From contig CM038922.1 in assembly GCA_021904315.1 (NCBI GenBank), positions 11,507,347 through 11,571,346 of the forward strand: a DNA stretch of 64,000 nt. The letters run 5' to 3'. This DNA is from Sphagnum magellanicum. Taxonomy: Eukaryota > Streptophyta > Sphagnopsida > Sphagnales > Sphagnaceae. Positions within the stretch are counted from its first letter, which is position 1, and each line of letters opens with the position of its first letter. A program made the position numbers and the translations under genes. The notes under the pieces are model-generated. The model was not told where the DNA came from. It did no database searches and saw nothing but the letters and a program-made list of their open reading frames with translations. This document shows, in pieces, positions 1 through 11,970 of the stretch.

Positions 1-370
1 CACCCTCAACATTATGGTCTCTACCATCAACCATAAAAAATTGTGCGCCCACTTGATACTACACCACCAACTTGAATCGTGTGCCCACCTAATACTACAC
101 CACCAGTTTGAATCAAGTGCACATTCAATACAACAAATAAAAATAGGATATCGATCACATTTGCAAGTCTTTAACAACTAATGAATCAAGATATCAATCA
201 AATGTGCAAATTAAATGCAACCAACACAAATTTTAATAAGATGTATTCTTCTTTCTTTGTGCATTTTTACAATATGGACTTGAACAAATACGAGAACATT
301 TATAATATAACATTTTATAAAGTCTAGGATGGCTACAAGTAGTACTTTTAATGTTACCAAACAGATTTTG

Positions 371-754
371 CTATACAAAAGTTGACACACTGATTCCAAA
401 ATGATGAAAACACTCCAAGTATGGCAAAATAGTAAATGTCAAATAATCATTTGGATCTCTATTAGATGTATCAAAGGTTTTTACAAAAATGGCATTAAAC
501 GACTCATTAAACATACTTTTGTACGATATATCGTCTACAAGCAAGGTGTTTCCATGGTGAGTGCCAAGATATTTACTAAAAAAAACATCAAGATTCTTGT
601 GGAAAACAGGCTTTTCATGGTTTGCTAACAAGAAATGATCGTTTTGTTTATAAGTCTCCCACTTAAGAATCTTGGAAGGATCAATTCTAATTTGCGTTTC
701 CTTGTAAATTTTATCTAGATAAATATTGATGTTGTGCCATTGAGTCACAAACAC
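371..754 (-). pseudogene. FCP1/NIF-type phosphatase domain fragment (C-terminal half)
   Basis: The minus-strand frame of 127 codons reads like the C-terminal half of the HAD-type FCP1 homology domain (NLI-interacting-factor family, protein Ser/Thr phosphatases that act on RNA polymerase II CTD and other substrates). I see a KPVF..NLDVFFSKYL segment, then NTLLVDDISYKS, which fits the family's conserved LLLDDSPYK motif, then an AIF(V) strand and a final LPYLECF helix. The N-terminal catalytic DxDxT motif is missing, so this cannot be an active enzyme as it stands. A second, similar fragment lies just upstream in the sense of transcription (1101-1520), which indicates a tandem duplication. Family assignment is by motif recognition only. 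Confidence 0.55.
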
Positions 755-1100
755 ACTTCAAATTGCACTAGGCACCTTTCAAGGAAATATTTCAATCTAG
801 GCCTTAAACAAAGAGTGCACAATGGGACTAGACTTATTTGATGTTTAATGGGAGGCCCTAGATTAAATTCATTTTCAATAGGATTCCATTCAAGTAAAAA
901 ATAACACGGAGAGGATATTTCAACTCTTTAAGAGAGGATTGAGGCACTGTTGACTCAAACCAAGGATTTAAGTTTGAAGGAATTTCATTCACATTTTTTG
1001 AAAATTGAAACTCCACATTTTTTGTAGGCTCATCCCTTGCGTTAGTCTTTTCAATTGACTCAATTAAGGGGTCCCTTGAAAAAGGAATAACCTACAACAA

Positions 1101-1520
1101 TTAATAGAAGGAAGAAGAGGACACTAATTCAATGGAAAACTTAGAATTCGAGCAACCAAAAAATGGATATATTTTATTGATATTTTTGGACCTTGGAATA
1201 TTTCTACAAAAACTAGCATCACACTTTGCGTTGCATTTTACAAATAATGTGTTATATTCACTATCAACATTAGTGATATGTCTTATGGAACCAAAGGGGT
1301 TATCTTTCATAAATGTAAACACATTAAGTCCACAATAACGAAATGATTCTAAGTATGGGAGCAAGCTCCCAACAAAATCATTATCATTTACATCTAGCTT
1401 TCAATACGATTTCACAAATATGACATTAAATGGAGGGTTCATGCAAGTTATATAAGGAGTGGTGTCTATTAACAAAATGTTTCCAAGGTGAATATTAGGA
1501 TATTTCAAAAAAAATTAGAA
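1101..1520 (-). pseudogene. second FCP1/NIF-type domain fragment
   Basis: Across a short frame interruption the minus strand reads ILLIDTTPY, a Pro-Pro-Phe-Asn strand with VIFVKSY, then LLPYLESFRYCGLNV and a KDNPFGSI tail. This matches the block order of the fragment at 371-754 and of the C-terminal half of the FCP1 homology domain. A stop codon follows the VKSY strand, and the upstream DxDxT half is not found. It is therefore a decayed tandem copy. The two copies are clearly diverged, so the duplication is old or they are remnants of separate domains of one long protein. Confidence 0.45.
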
Positions 1521-1881
1521 AGGCTTTTATGATACATAATCTTTTCAACTTGAAGTATATTCATATGCCTTGTGACACTATATTTTGGCATAATTTGCGA
1601 CCACAAATCCTTTTTGGTGAAATGGATATATGTGTTCCATTACTGATTTCCCTCAAGTACAATCCTATTTTCGTTGGATTTGCTAAGGACTAAAAGTACA
1701 CTATAAATTGCTTGGTGCATTTTCTAAGGAACTTTTCCAAACTTAGTCTCAACACAATTCTCTTACTTAGCATAAGACCATGCATTTATGGTGGAAGAAT
1801 TGAATAATACCCCTTCCCCATAAGGACACCTTTCAACACAAAACAACATGCAAAGGATTCACTTCACTTGGACCTTTTTTA

Positions 1882-2280
1882 TCAAATTATTGAAGTGATC
1901 CAAGAATTAAAAAAGGTCGTGAATAAAACCCCTTCCACTTCCACCAACTCTCTAACCATGTGCCTAATATTAGGAGTCTTTTCATAAACTTCCATCCTTG
2001 TAGCAATATTAGGGGCCTTTTTGCAAACTTCCATCCTTGCAGTAGTTTCAAGAACTTTCTTGAGCACATCCCGCATCTCTCCATTCTTAGCAATCTTTTC
2101 ATAGACTTCAATCATCATAGCACTAGAAGTAGCATTAGGAGGTGGAAGCATTGAATCGTGAGATGAAGGGAAATCTACAATCAACCATGGGGTTGGAAAA
2201 GTTCCCAATTTGAAAAATTGCATCACCAGATTTCTGTGATCACCAACTTTAATATAGTGAAAACCAATATCACCCCACAT
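1882..2280 (-). pseudogene. unrecognised ORF remnant with short internal repeats
   Basis: An open minus-strand frame of 132 codons begins near a WGDIGFHYIKVGDH block and continues into a helical, charged part in which the unit (A)TRMEVYEKTPNI occurs in two to three imperfect copies (about 1950-2110). I do not recognise the family. It lies upstream, on the same strand, of the two FCP1-like fragments, so it could be another exon of the same decayed gene or transposon protein. No convincing splice sites or start context decide this. Confidence 0.25.
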
Positions 2281-2515
2281 TTTACTATCTTTGGACCACT
2301 TAAGGTTGCTATACCCACTTGCACTCTAAAGATCCTTCTCCAATTCCTTTCATGAGTTTGAAGACTTCACATTGAATTCTACTAGTAGCTCCAAGACCTT
2401 CACAACCATTTTATTTACACAAAGATTGAAATTACATGTTCTTAGATAAATTCAACACATAAATCAAATGGTTTATACAAGCACACAACATGATCCAAAA
2501 ATATCTCCACCAACA

Positions 2516-2749
2516 TTAGAAAAATTTGCGACAACCATATGCTTCTCTAGGTTGGGACTTCAACAATACAACATCCCATTTTCCCTTCCAAAGAAAATCC
2601 TGAGCACTCAACACATTGTCTCGTATTAACGGTGGAGGAGCTCCATTTAACCACAAAATCAATTGTAGGCAAAAGCCCGTAAAGAAGATCATAATAACCA
2701 ATGCAAAGACAAAAAAACCATTCAAACCAATTGGAACCTTTCTTTTCAC
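2516..2749 (-). pseudogene. unrecognised ORF remnant with one hydrophobic segment
   Basis: A 77-codon minus-strand frame starts MKRKVPIGLNG and has one strongly hydrophobic stretch (FFVFALVIMIFFTGFCLQLILW) followed by a polar tail. It could be a signal-anchor peptide or chance hydrophobicity in AT-rich DNA. It is on the same strand as the FCP1-like remnants, with no detectable link beyond proximity. I give no function. Confidence 0.15.
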
Positions 2750-3457
2750 ATTTACATTATCAACATATAATTGACCAATTTATCATATTTTTGAATACAT
2801 GAAATAACTAATCATCACCAATCCCTAATGAATTGAGTGAATGTCATTGTGTGTGAATTTATAATTGGGTGACCGCCCAATGCTAGTGTCCACCAGGTAA
2901 GATCAGATGGGCACCTTAATCGGGTGGCCATTTGATACTAAACCACCAGCTTGAATTGAGCGCTTGCCCAATACAACTAAAATTAGGATGTACTTACCTT
3001 AATGTGTGCATCATAAACAATTGAAGGAGGATTTCATTATTGAACAAATGTTTAGATTTTTATAAAAAAAATATTTCTAGAAACTAGTTTTACATTATTT
3101 TCTTATACAATCTTTTTTTTAAGGGACCACATTCATCTCCTTGGGGAGAGTTAACATTGGTGTGCGTTCATTTGCATTAAGTGCACGCAATTTTTCATCA
3201 CCACTATTTCTATTCAATGGAGTCGTAGAGCTTAATTCCTCAATGATCATTTGTTATGGCCCTTCTGCAACTTTTGAACTTAGTCCCTAAGGATTTGTAT
3301 TTCTTGGGTCCTTTTCATTTGAAAAATTTATTTGCTCTCTTTGCCTTGTCACACCTTGTTTTGGTCGTGCTTTGTGGTGTTTTTGAGTCTAAGTACTCAA
3401 TGGTTTTCCAGATTTTTCTTGGTTAGTAATCACTAACCTCCTTGATGTTGTAGGGCC
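2750..3457. other. intergenic, no gene seen
   Basis: AT-rich sequence without a credible ORF. Around 2860-2960 it contains several isolated copies of the palindromic motif family GGGTGACCGCCCAA / GGGTGGCCATTTGA, which forms arrays at 23.8-24.6 kb and 32.6-33.0 kb. Confidence 0.5.
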
Positions 3458-4289
3458 ACTAGTGACGCGCACCCAAATCCCTAGTTAGTCCCAAAGTTGG
3501 GGCTAAGTTACTCAAGTTGCGAAATTGTGGGGGACTCAGGGCACACTCCCAACTCTCAACACTAAAAGGTGTAGAGGGGCGTGTTGAGGCTCCGGGATAG
3601 GACTAAGAAGAATGATAAGCTATTCACTTACTCGAACCTGCATCAAAACTAACCAACAAGTTGGTTAGTTCACTTTCTGGAACACCTTTGGTGTTAGGAC
3701 AAGCCATGGGCAACTCTAGACTCACATGACTCACCACAGCCCAGATTTAAGGGAAGCTAGCACCTTTCCCCCATATAGTATACTTTGTGCCTCTCCATGG
3801 CACCCACATCCGAATGGCTTTTTGTCCCGGGATTCCCAAGGAGGAGTCCCGAAATTGTCCCGATTTGGACTTCCGAGACTTTGCATGACCATAACTCTTT
3901 GCTTAGACCTCCGATTGAAATGAGGTCTAAAGCAAAATTTTAGCTCTCCTCGAGAGCTTTCCAACGGTGTGTTGCACTCCACCTGCACGCACCAGGGTTG
4001 GGTCGATTCCCGACTTTTAGTGGTTGAGAGTCAAACTGCCAGTTTGACTCCCGGCCCTTCTTTTTGCCATAACTTGTGCTGCAGATGTCCAAATGGCCCA
4101 TGCGAGGTCATTTTCGACATTTACATTTCAATAGCTTTCCAATGATATAAAGAACGCCCCAATGCAAGGTGTTTTGGCCCCTACAATCGAACTCTGAAGT
4201 TTTGGGAGTCTCGGAGGACTCCCAAGTCCCAACTTTGGGAGTGTGAGTTTCATCCTCACACTCTCCCAAGGTAGGGTTGCGACAACTAG
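3458..4289. mobile_element. solo LTR (family A) with 5-bp target-site duplication
   Basis: An 822-bp block at 3463-4284 starts TGACGCGCACC and ends GGGTTGCGACA, so it has TG...CA ends. It is flanked by the perfect 5-bp direct repeat ACTAG (3458-3462 and 4285-4289). A second, diverged copy in the same orientation sits at 8894-9807 inside the gypsy gag region, also with near-identical 5-bp flanks. No internal coding region lies beside either copy, so both are solo LTRs left by LTR-LTR recombination. ORFs across it are incidental. Confidence 0.8.
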
Positions 4290-4290
4290 A

Positions 4291-5592
4291 CTAAAATATT
4301 TCGCAAATGAGTCCTTGTTGAGCTAGGTCCATAGTTTTTTCATTGCCATCTACCCTATTGTTTTCCTCTTGCTCTTCCTCATGCTCTTCATCTTCATCAT
4401 CATTCATTTTTTCTTCTTTGCTAACTTGTGTGGCAATTAAAGATGTTACCATTTTCAAGAATGGTGAGCATAGTCTCAAGGATGCTAGGTGGATGCTTAT
4501 TTTTGAGAGCCTTCTTAACACTATCGGTGTTCGCCAACCTTGAAAATAGGTAGACATACAAAAGGATTAGAGCCCCCACTATTGTTGACCATTTCAATGG
4601 GAGTTCATCTTTTCAAGGGTGATAGGCACCAAACTCAAACATGAGTCTTGCAACAAATCTCAATTTGTGCACAAATGCCATTAAGCAACCAAAGGACTCC
4701 TTGTCATAGACGTAGACAATGGCTATTAAGTTCCTTGAGTTGTTCAAGAATGTGGACAAAAGCTCATCCCATTTTTCACTTTTCCAAAATGTGAAGGGCT
4801 TCATGCAGTTTGGCATGGCAACAACTCCAACCACCCCTTGGGTTTGCTTGGGTTGGAGAAACTCAATTTTAGAGTCGGACTCAAGGACTTCCTTCAAGTT
4901 GGACATGTCATAAGTTTTAAGACATTTGTAGTAATTGTTAGGCTCGAGGGTTTTTAAGCCAGTGGGATACCTTTTGGAAATCCACTACTTCATAACTTTT
5001 ACAAAATTCCTAGGTGGCAAACCTTTTGATGGGTTCGACTTTTGCTTCCCATCAAAAAATGACTTTGGAAGTGTCCTTTCCAAAAGCATGAACATAACGT
5101 GATTATACCCATTTTCCTCCTTGATCTTCAACCATTCCACTTTTGTGTATGTTGGCTTGAAGGATATTGGCCTTGAATACCCATGGTGTACCATTACCTT
5201 GTTTCAAATTACCTTTTTCCCTTTTTGGGCACCATTCAACCATTGTTTTAATGTGAGGGTTTCCCCCCCCAAATTGGGTGATTTCAAAATGTAACCTTGT
5301 TTTCATGCAATTCGTTCCCAAGTTCAATCAGTTGCACATCTGTCAACCCAATGAAGCAAGCCAAAGTTGACTTCCTTATAACTAAAGGAGGTTTTGTAAG
5401 AACCTTACCAATCCCATCAAGTAACAACTTTTCCTCCCAGGATAGAAACACTTTACTCCAAAGCTCATAAACCCCATATGAGGCCATAATAATTGTGATT
5501 CCCTCCTTCACTGACTTTATACTGAACATTGCTTCCAAAGAACTCTCAAAGTTTTGCAAAAGATGAACAAGCCAAATGTTAGGAGAATCCAA
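4291..5592 (-). pseudogene. unrecognised decayed protein-coding remnant
   Basis: Several minus-strand open segments in different frames appear to follow one another: 5592-5284 (starts MDSPNIWLVHLLQNF), 5194-4985 (MVHHGYSRPISFKP), 4906-4613 (MSNLKEVLESDSK), then an acidic stretch near 4400 (DDEDEEHEEEQEEN). The segments look like ordinary protein, and joining them needs frameshifts, as expected for an old gene or transposon ORF. I do not recognise a family. The solo LTR at 3458-4289 separates it from the FCP1-like fragments downstream, and the gypsy element at 6096 separates it from a similar-looking remnant at 22.8-23.7 kb. Confidence 0.35.
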
Positions 5593-6095
5593 TCAATAAT
5601 ACTAGCACAAGCAGCAATTAAGTGGCCACCTAATTCTTTCCTACACCAAATTCCCAAAATGGTAGCCTTTCTAGTTTAATAGAACCAGGTAGCCAACTAA
5701 TTTTCCCAAACCTCATGCCTCCTCTTACACTTCTTGAATTTCATCTATTAAATAACCTCACCTTAAAGTCATCGTTCTTCTTGTTGGAGATGAAAGTCTG
5801 GGTAGGTTGACCTTACTCATTTTAGATTTTTTTGGCGTGAATAAGGTTCTTTTGGTACATTGGTAAGCACTTTTACAGGTGTTCGAGATTGTTTAATGCT
5901 ACCGAGAGTTTCTACACCCCACATACTTTTAGTGCTAGACAACAACTATCTAGAATCAAGAAAATTTCTTATGTAAGATTGGGTCCACAAGGTCAACATT
6001 GATTCCATTATTTCTTGTTATAAGACCACGAAAACCCAGAATGTTAGTACTTAAATGAAATCCACAATCAGGATTATGATGGGCTTTGAAATTTT
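5593..6095. other. left flank of the gypsy element, no gene seen
   Basis: AT-rich DNA with no recognisable coding content. It carries two or three isolated GTGGCCACC motifs near 5620-5700. It ends in AACTA, the left target duplication of the retrotransposon. Confidence 0.4.
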
Positions 6096-6100
6096 AACTA

Positions 6101-6730
6101 TGTTAAGGGGGTAGGATGAATATGTGATTTTGGATGAGCAAGGCAGTTAGGATAGGGACTAATCAAAGAACTTTGTTAGTTTGAATTTTGAGTTCTTGTT
6201 GTTTTAATCATGATGATGTGACTTGGGATAGTTCAAAAGGTTAGAGTTCTAAGGAACATGAAAAGAAGGAAGAGGAGACACAAAGTTGAGAGAAGAGTAA
6301 GAGGAGTTAAAGGTACTTACAATAGAAAACCACAAACTTTGTTTTAATATAACATAGATTTTAAGTGTTGTTTTGGATTTTGTTTTCAAAAAAACATGGG
6401 ATTATGTTGTGATTTGGATGCATGTTTTTAGTAATACAAAAAAACATAAACTTTTATAGTGTATTCTATGTTCATCTTTTGTGTGAATTTTTTATAGTGT
6501 TAGATTATGATGAAATGAATTATAATCTTGTTTCAGGAGTTTTTTACAATGTATTTTCAAGTGTAGATTCTAGTTATATGCAATATCCATGAATATGATG
6601 TTGGAATGAATGGTAATGTTAAGTTTGTTAAGATTTCAGATAAGAATAGTGAACATATGCATGTGAAATGCAAATCTGTTGTTATAATAGTGTGGAATAT
6701 TTTGCAAGAATTTAAATTTCACTTCTACCA
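6101..6730 (+). repeat. 5' LTR of the gypsy element
   Basis: 630 bp beginning TGTTAAGGGGGTAGG and ending TTTCACTTCTACCA. It aligns along its whole length with 22118-22759. Differences are mostly transitions plus a purine-rich length variation near the middle (GAAGAAGG tract). Confidence 0.88.
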
Positions 6731-7389
6731 TTGAATAACCATCTTGTGAGGATTTTATTTTTTATTATTTTTTAAAGTAATGGGAAGGTTTTCTATAAAT
6801 TTTGTCATATACTATAGATGAAAATGTTCAGATGAATACAAATTTTTTTTCTCAATTCAAAATTTTAAAGGGTATGTTAGAAAGTATTAGAGGTCTACAC
6901 AATTAATGTCGTAAGGATTGCAGAGCGATTTAGACTCTGAAGATGAAGAATTATGAAACAAGATGAATCGAATGGTGACCCGAAGTTTACAACAACAATT
7001 CGACTTGGAAGCAAATCGGCAAGTTATTGAAAGTCAGACAAAAAACAATTTTGAAACTAGAAAGGAATATGCAAGGCTTACAAAAACCCCATCTTAGAAA
7101 TCTAATGTTGGACAGACGAGTTTTAAAAATAGAAGAAAGGTTTGTGGGGCATAGGTTGTTTTTACCACAAGAAGTTGTACAATAGGACATATGGACTGGG
7201 GGTTTTTAGAAAAAACACAATTCTAAACCGTGATCTCCACGGAGTAAGATGTAGTATATTATTCATTTGAATGGGTGGATGTAATATACTTCTCAGTCGC
7301 AATTTTTGGTTTAGAGTTCTAAAAATTAAGATGGAGTAAGGACTTCTATAGTACTTGATCAACCACAAGAAATCTCAAGTTCAGAGTTG

Positions 7390-10130
7390 ATGATTAATCG
7401 AGGGAGGGATGTTACAAAAGGTATACAACCCAAGTTTGTGTATCAGTTTGCATCTCCAAATTATTATGAACTAATGGAACATTAAGAGGTGGATGAAAAC
7501 ACCAATGTTGATGTGTCTGAAGAGACTAAGGAAAATTACCCAAGATCATTTAAGTATGCAGAGGCACATGTGAATGCGTTGGATGAAATATCATAATCAT
7601 ATTCACATCAAGGGAATCCAAAGTTGGATCAAACAAGGTACATAGTCGAAACACGGGATCATGAATCTATGGATTCAGAAATGATCAAGTTACTTTCAAG
7701 GGTTTATGTATTATGTGAGGAAGTAGGACATGCAATCATGGATTGTCTTTTTGTGCCTTTTCACATCAGAGCAAGTATCGTTAGGCATGTGGAATAATAG
7801 AATGTGGTAGGAACATTAATAGATCAACCACAAGAACAAGAATCAAGAATTCATGTAGTTCAGAACAAATTTAGAGTGGAAATGGTTGTTGTGCCCAGCA
7901 TAGATGTTGTTAGAAGGGGAGTACTAATTAGATCTATAGCAAAATTGGGTAGCAGATCAACTGGAGTCTTAATAGGAAGGAATCTAAATCAAAGTTTGGC
8001 GCTAATAGTAACTATTACTAAAATTGTTAGCATACCTCAAATGGTGCTTATTAATCTAATAACAACTATTCATGTGAACATGACTATAAATTGACCATTG
8101 ATGAGCTCAATGGCTATTGGAGGGTATAAAAATGCAGATGCTATGCATCCAAGAGGAGGATACTAAGAACCATTTGTTGTAATTACACCAATTCTTGATC
8201 ACAAAGATGGCCATTATGTTAGGCCAAACAAGGTAGCTCTTAAATATCCTAATTTCAAAAAAGATGTTAATCTAGATGCTCATGTCAGAGTGTTCAATTC
8301 TATAGTATAACCAAATGCAAAGACTTCTAAAGAATATATTGTCAATGCATTTAACTATACGCTAAGAGATACGACATCGGACTATTGCCATAATTACATG
8401 TCAGAATTTCTTGACTATACTTTTTTGGAGCTTACACATACATTTTGTAAACATCATCAAAAGACTTAAAATAACGAACACATATACATGGAGCTCAAAA
8501 ACATGAAACAAGAGGAGACTAAAAGGGTGGAGGTTTACTATGAATGGATTTACAAGTTGGTTCATGGTTTTCAAATACCAACCACAAACAGTTTTCTGAC
8601 TATTGTGTTTATTACGAGTTTGCAATCATACCTCAAAATTGCAATTGCAAGGATGAAGTGGTCAACACTACAACAACATAAGGAGGTGATAATGTTGTGT
8701 GAAAAAGGTATGAGTACTGTAGAAGCAAGGAGTGCACTACTAGTACCATAGTATTAAACATGTAGTACCAGTAAAAACACAAAGTAATACAAGGAAGTTT
8801 AATAAACATTGCACAATTGTGGGATGACAAATCACAATGTAAAAATATGTAGGAAAAAGAAAAAGCAGACCATGGTGGCAACCATAAAGGTAGTAACGCA
8901 TCCCTAAACTTTTTGATAGACTCAACTGCAAGTCCAAAGGTGAAAACATCGAAAGGATAAGGAGCTGGGGCATGCCCCTTGGTTCACAACATTTCAGGAG
9001 TAGTGGCCGTGCTAAAGTTTTGGGATGGGGATTAGGAAAAGTGACAAGCAAGCTAATTATTCACATGGACTTGCACAAACTAAACAATAAGTTGGTTAAT
9101 GCATAGTTGGAGCACTTTTCGTGCATGGATAAGCCACGGGCAAACATGAACTCACAAAAATCACCACGGCCCAGACTTGGGGGAAGCCACCACCTTCCTC
9201 CTTATGGTATTCTTTGTGCTTGGCCATGGGGCCAGCACCCAAATGTCATTTTGTCTCAAGATTCCCAAGTTGGAGTCCCGAAATTCCCGAAATTGGGACT
9301 TTTGTGACTTTAGAAGCCCATAACTTTGTGTGTAGACCTCTGATTGAGGTGAGGTTTAAAGAAAATTTGTAGCTTTCACCAAGAGCTTTCAAATGATATG
9401 TGGCATGTCACCTACATGCAAGGAAATCTTGGCAATTTTTAACTTTTAGTGATTGGGAGTCAAATTGCCAATTTGACTCCTAGCCCTTCTTTTGGCCATA
9501 ACTTATGTTTTAAATACCCAAATGGGTCATGTGAGCCCATTTTAGAAATCTATGTTTCAAAAGCTTTCCAATGATATAAAGAAATTTTCAAACCAATGAG
9601 TTTTGACCCCTACAATAACCCTCTGAAAATTCGGGAGTCCATTGGGACTCCAACTCCAAAGTGGGAGCTCACTTGGGAGTGTGAAGGTTCATTCCCTCAC
9701 TCTCCTACACTTTCAAGAACATGAAATGCGATTCCCAAGCTTCTCTCTTGACCTTCACCTTCACAAGCCCTTACCTTGGTCACGAGCCCAAGGCTAAGGT
9801 TGTAACAGGCAGCACAATTAAATCAAAAAACACAAAAGACATCTTCATATGCATGTCACATCTATGATTTGAATGGACATAAAATGATAGATTGTCCAAA
9901 GTTTGTTAAAATGAAAAAAATCTCTCATGGGAAATTTGTGATAGTAGCAAAGGTTCAACCTATTGCTAAGACACAAACAATCATTGCGGATGTGAATATG
10001 GTGGATGTTAATGTTACCATAAGAAGTAAAGTAATCAAAGAACATGTGTTCAAGGATAGAGAGGCAAGAAAAACAAAGAATGTTACTGATTGGGAAAAAG
10101 AAAAGCAGTTGAAGTAATCAATGGTGGAGA
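7390..10130 (+). pseudogene. gypsy gag (capsid and zinc knuckles), broken
   Basis: This is the structural protein of the retrotransposon. A CCHC-like knuckle (CEEVGHAIMDC) lies near 7715-7750. The capsid-like retrotransposon gag domain spans about 8280-8720, including HMYMELKNMKQEE-like text, RVEVYYEWIYKL and LQSYLKIAIARMK. A better CCHC knuckle (C-x2-C-GMTN-H-NVKI-C, one base out of frame) is at about 8806-8852. A last knuckle, with Cys replaced by Tyr, is at about 9855-9900. A solo LTR of family A (8889-9812) splits the sequence between the last two. Several in-frame stops and frame breaks exclude function. Zinc knuckles normally bind the element's RNA. Confidence 0.7.
8889..9812. mobile_element. 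solo LTR (family A), second copy, nested in gag
   Basis: The block 8894-9807 is homologous along its length to the solo LTR at 3463-4284, in the same orientation (for example both contain ACAAGCCATGGGC / ATAAGCCACGGGC and the GGAGTCCCGAAATT segment). It begins TAACGCATCC, where the first copy has TGACGCGCAC, and ends GGTTGTAACA. Flanking pentamers are GGTAG and GGCAG, a target duplication with one change. It interrupts the gag frame, so it is younger than the gypsy insertion. Confidence 0.75.
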
Positions 10131-10489
10131 TAATTCAATAGATTCAAAAAACACAAACCCAGAAAAAAAAGGTCATCCACATCCATGGAGGGATGGAATA
10201 TAACCTAGTTGGGTATGCCAAAAACTACTTTTATGGATGCATAGAAATTTTAGGGAGTAATGAATTCACATGGGAAATTAATCATAATAGAAAAGATTTT
10301 TTTGGACATTGGTAAATAGATGCTAAAAATAAATTATACTTTGAACTTACGACAATTACTTTAAATAGTTCTTAAACTAAAGAGATATCTTTGGCAAAAG
10401 TTGAAACTAAAAAAAATTCAAAATGTAAATAAAGCAACCACAGATAGACAAGTTGGTTCTTAAATACCAAAAGTAGGGATAGTTGTTAT

Positions 10490-10850
10490 AGCAACAGATA
10501 ATCATATGGCAATTATTCAAGTACAGATTGGGAAGAATACAATAGAGGATGTGTTGCTAGATGGAGGTTCTAAAGTTAATATTATCACAGAATAGTTGAA
10601 ATTGAGGTTGGGGCTTCCACAACCTAAACTTGCACCATATAATCTAAGGATGGCAAATCAAATAATCACAAAACGAGTGGGGTTGATCAAAGATCTGAAG
10701 ATATATGTTCATGGCATTCCTTACATAACTATGTTTACTATGCTTCAGAATAATGTGGCAGATTCCAATTATTGCATGTTGTTGGGGAGACCATGGTTGA
10801 TGGATGTTAAAGTGGGACATGATTGGGGAAGTAACATTATTACCATATAA
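10490..10850 (+). pseudogene. gypsy aspartic protease region
   Basis: The frame reads TIEDVLLDGGSKVNIITE, where DGG occupies the place of the D-S/T-G catalytic triad of retroviral-type pepsin-like proteases, followed by LKLRLGLPQPK and, about 70 residues later, CMLLGRPWLMD, the usual ALGRPWL flap-end motif of plant retroelement proteases. One TAG stop lies just after the active site. It lies downstream of gag and upstream of RT, as expected for the pol polyprotein. Confidence 0.7.
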
Positions 10851-11099
10851 GGGAATGGGACGGTAAAAACAATTATAATTACCAAACATTTTGGAGGTGA
10901 AGTAAGAAGTTCAGAAGTGTTACTATGCTATGATTATTTGAATGGCATCATAGATGAATAAGATATCATCTTTATTATAGAGCCAAAATTGTTCTCCATA
11001 AGAACAATCAGTTTACCTAAAACAATTCAATTTATGAAAACCACATATGTGGGGATCATGGATACAAATGTGAATATTAGTTTTTTAGAACATGGATCT

Positions 11100-11970
11100 G
11101 AAGTACAAAGCATAGAAAAGAAGATACTTGGCAACAGATATGAGCTAGAAGTAGCTTTGGAGGATAAGGTGTATCCAGAGACGTACTATAGACATCAACC
11201 AAGGAATGTTGTAGTGGATGAAACTCCAACAAAAATCAAAGCACAGGGATTGCAAATAGTTAGATGGACATTAATTAAAGATCAACAATTGATGAAGTTC
11301 AATTTGAGAATTAATGTAGCACCACATATGGTGAAGATTAATGCACAGCTAGAAATAGGCAAAGTGTTAGGAGTGGAACAGTTGTTGAAGGAATTCAAAG
11401 ATGTTTTTGCATGGACATACAAACATCTAAAAAGGATTCCACCATACTAGCATAACATAAAATTGAGTTGGACATTATTATACCACCGACACATCAAGCC
11501 AAATACATATTAAATCCAAACTATGTTACATTAATCAAACAAGATATAGATAAGTTGTTAGCAACTGGATTCATTGAATCTGTAGAAGAAGTTACATGGT
11601 TATCACCCATAATAGTAGTACCCAAGAAAAATGGCAAGCTAAGAATTTGTATAGATTTCAAAAAATTAAATGTAGCCACAAAGAAGGATCCATACCCATT
11701 ACCTTTCATAGATGAAATGCTAAACACAATAACAAAATATGAAGCACATTATTTCTTAGATGAGTATTTAGGATATCATTAAATATCTATAGTTCTAAAG
11801 GAAAAATACAAGATTGTAGTTGTTATAGAGTGGGGACTTTTATATGGAAGGTGATGCCATTTAGAGTTAAAAATGGACCTTTAACATATTAGAAAGCTAT
11901 GACCAAAACAATCAGAAAATATTTTAACAATTTTATGAAGATATTTTTGGATGACTTCATAATGTATTGT
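11100..11970 (+). pseudogene. gypsy reverse transcriptase, N-terminal and central part
   Basis: The pol segment carries a linker (EFKDVFAWTYKHL) and classic Ty3 RT blocks: IDKLLATGFIESV, WLSPIIVVPKKNGKLRICIDFKKLN, DPYPLPFIDEML, and the catalytic LDD block (IFLDDFIMYC) at about 11943-11972. Frame is lost at 11450-11468 and again near 11780-11900. Coding ends abruptly after the LDD block, where a foreign insertion begins; the RT thumb resumes at about 14345. Confidence 0.85.

Noticed and set aside
3726..3988. Overlapping ORFs inside the solo LTR
   Set aside because: The second LTR copy (8894-9807) does not keep the same frame, and LTRs of this kind are non-coding.
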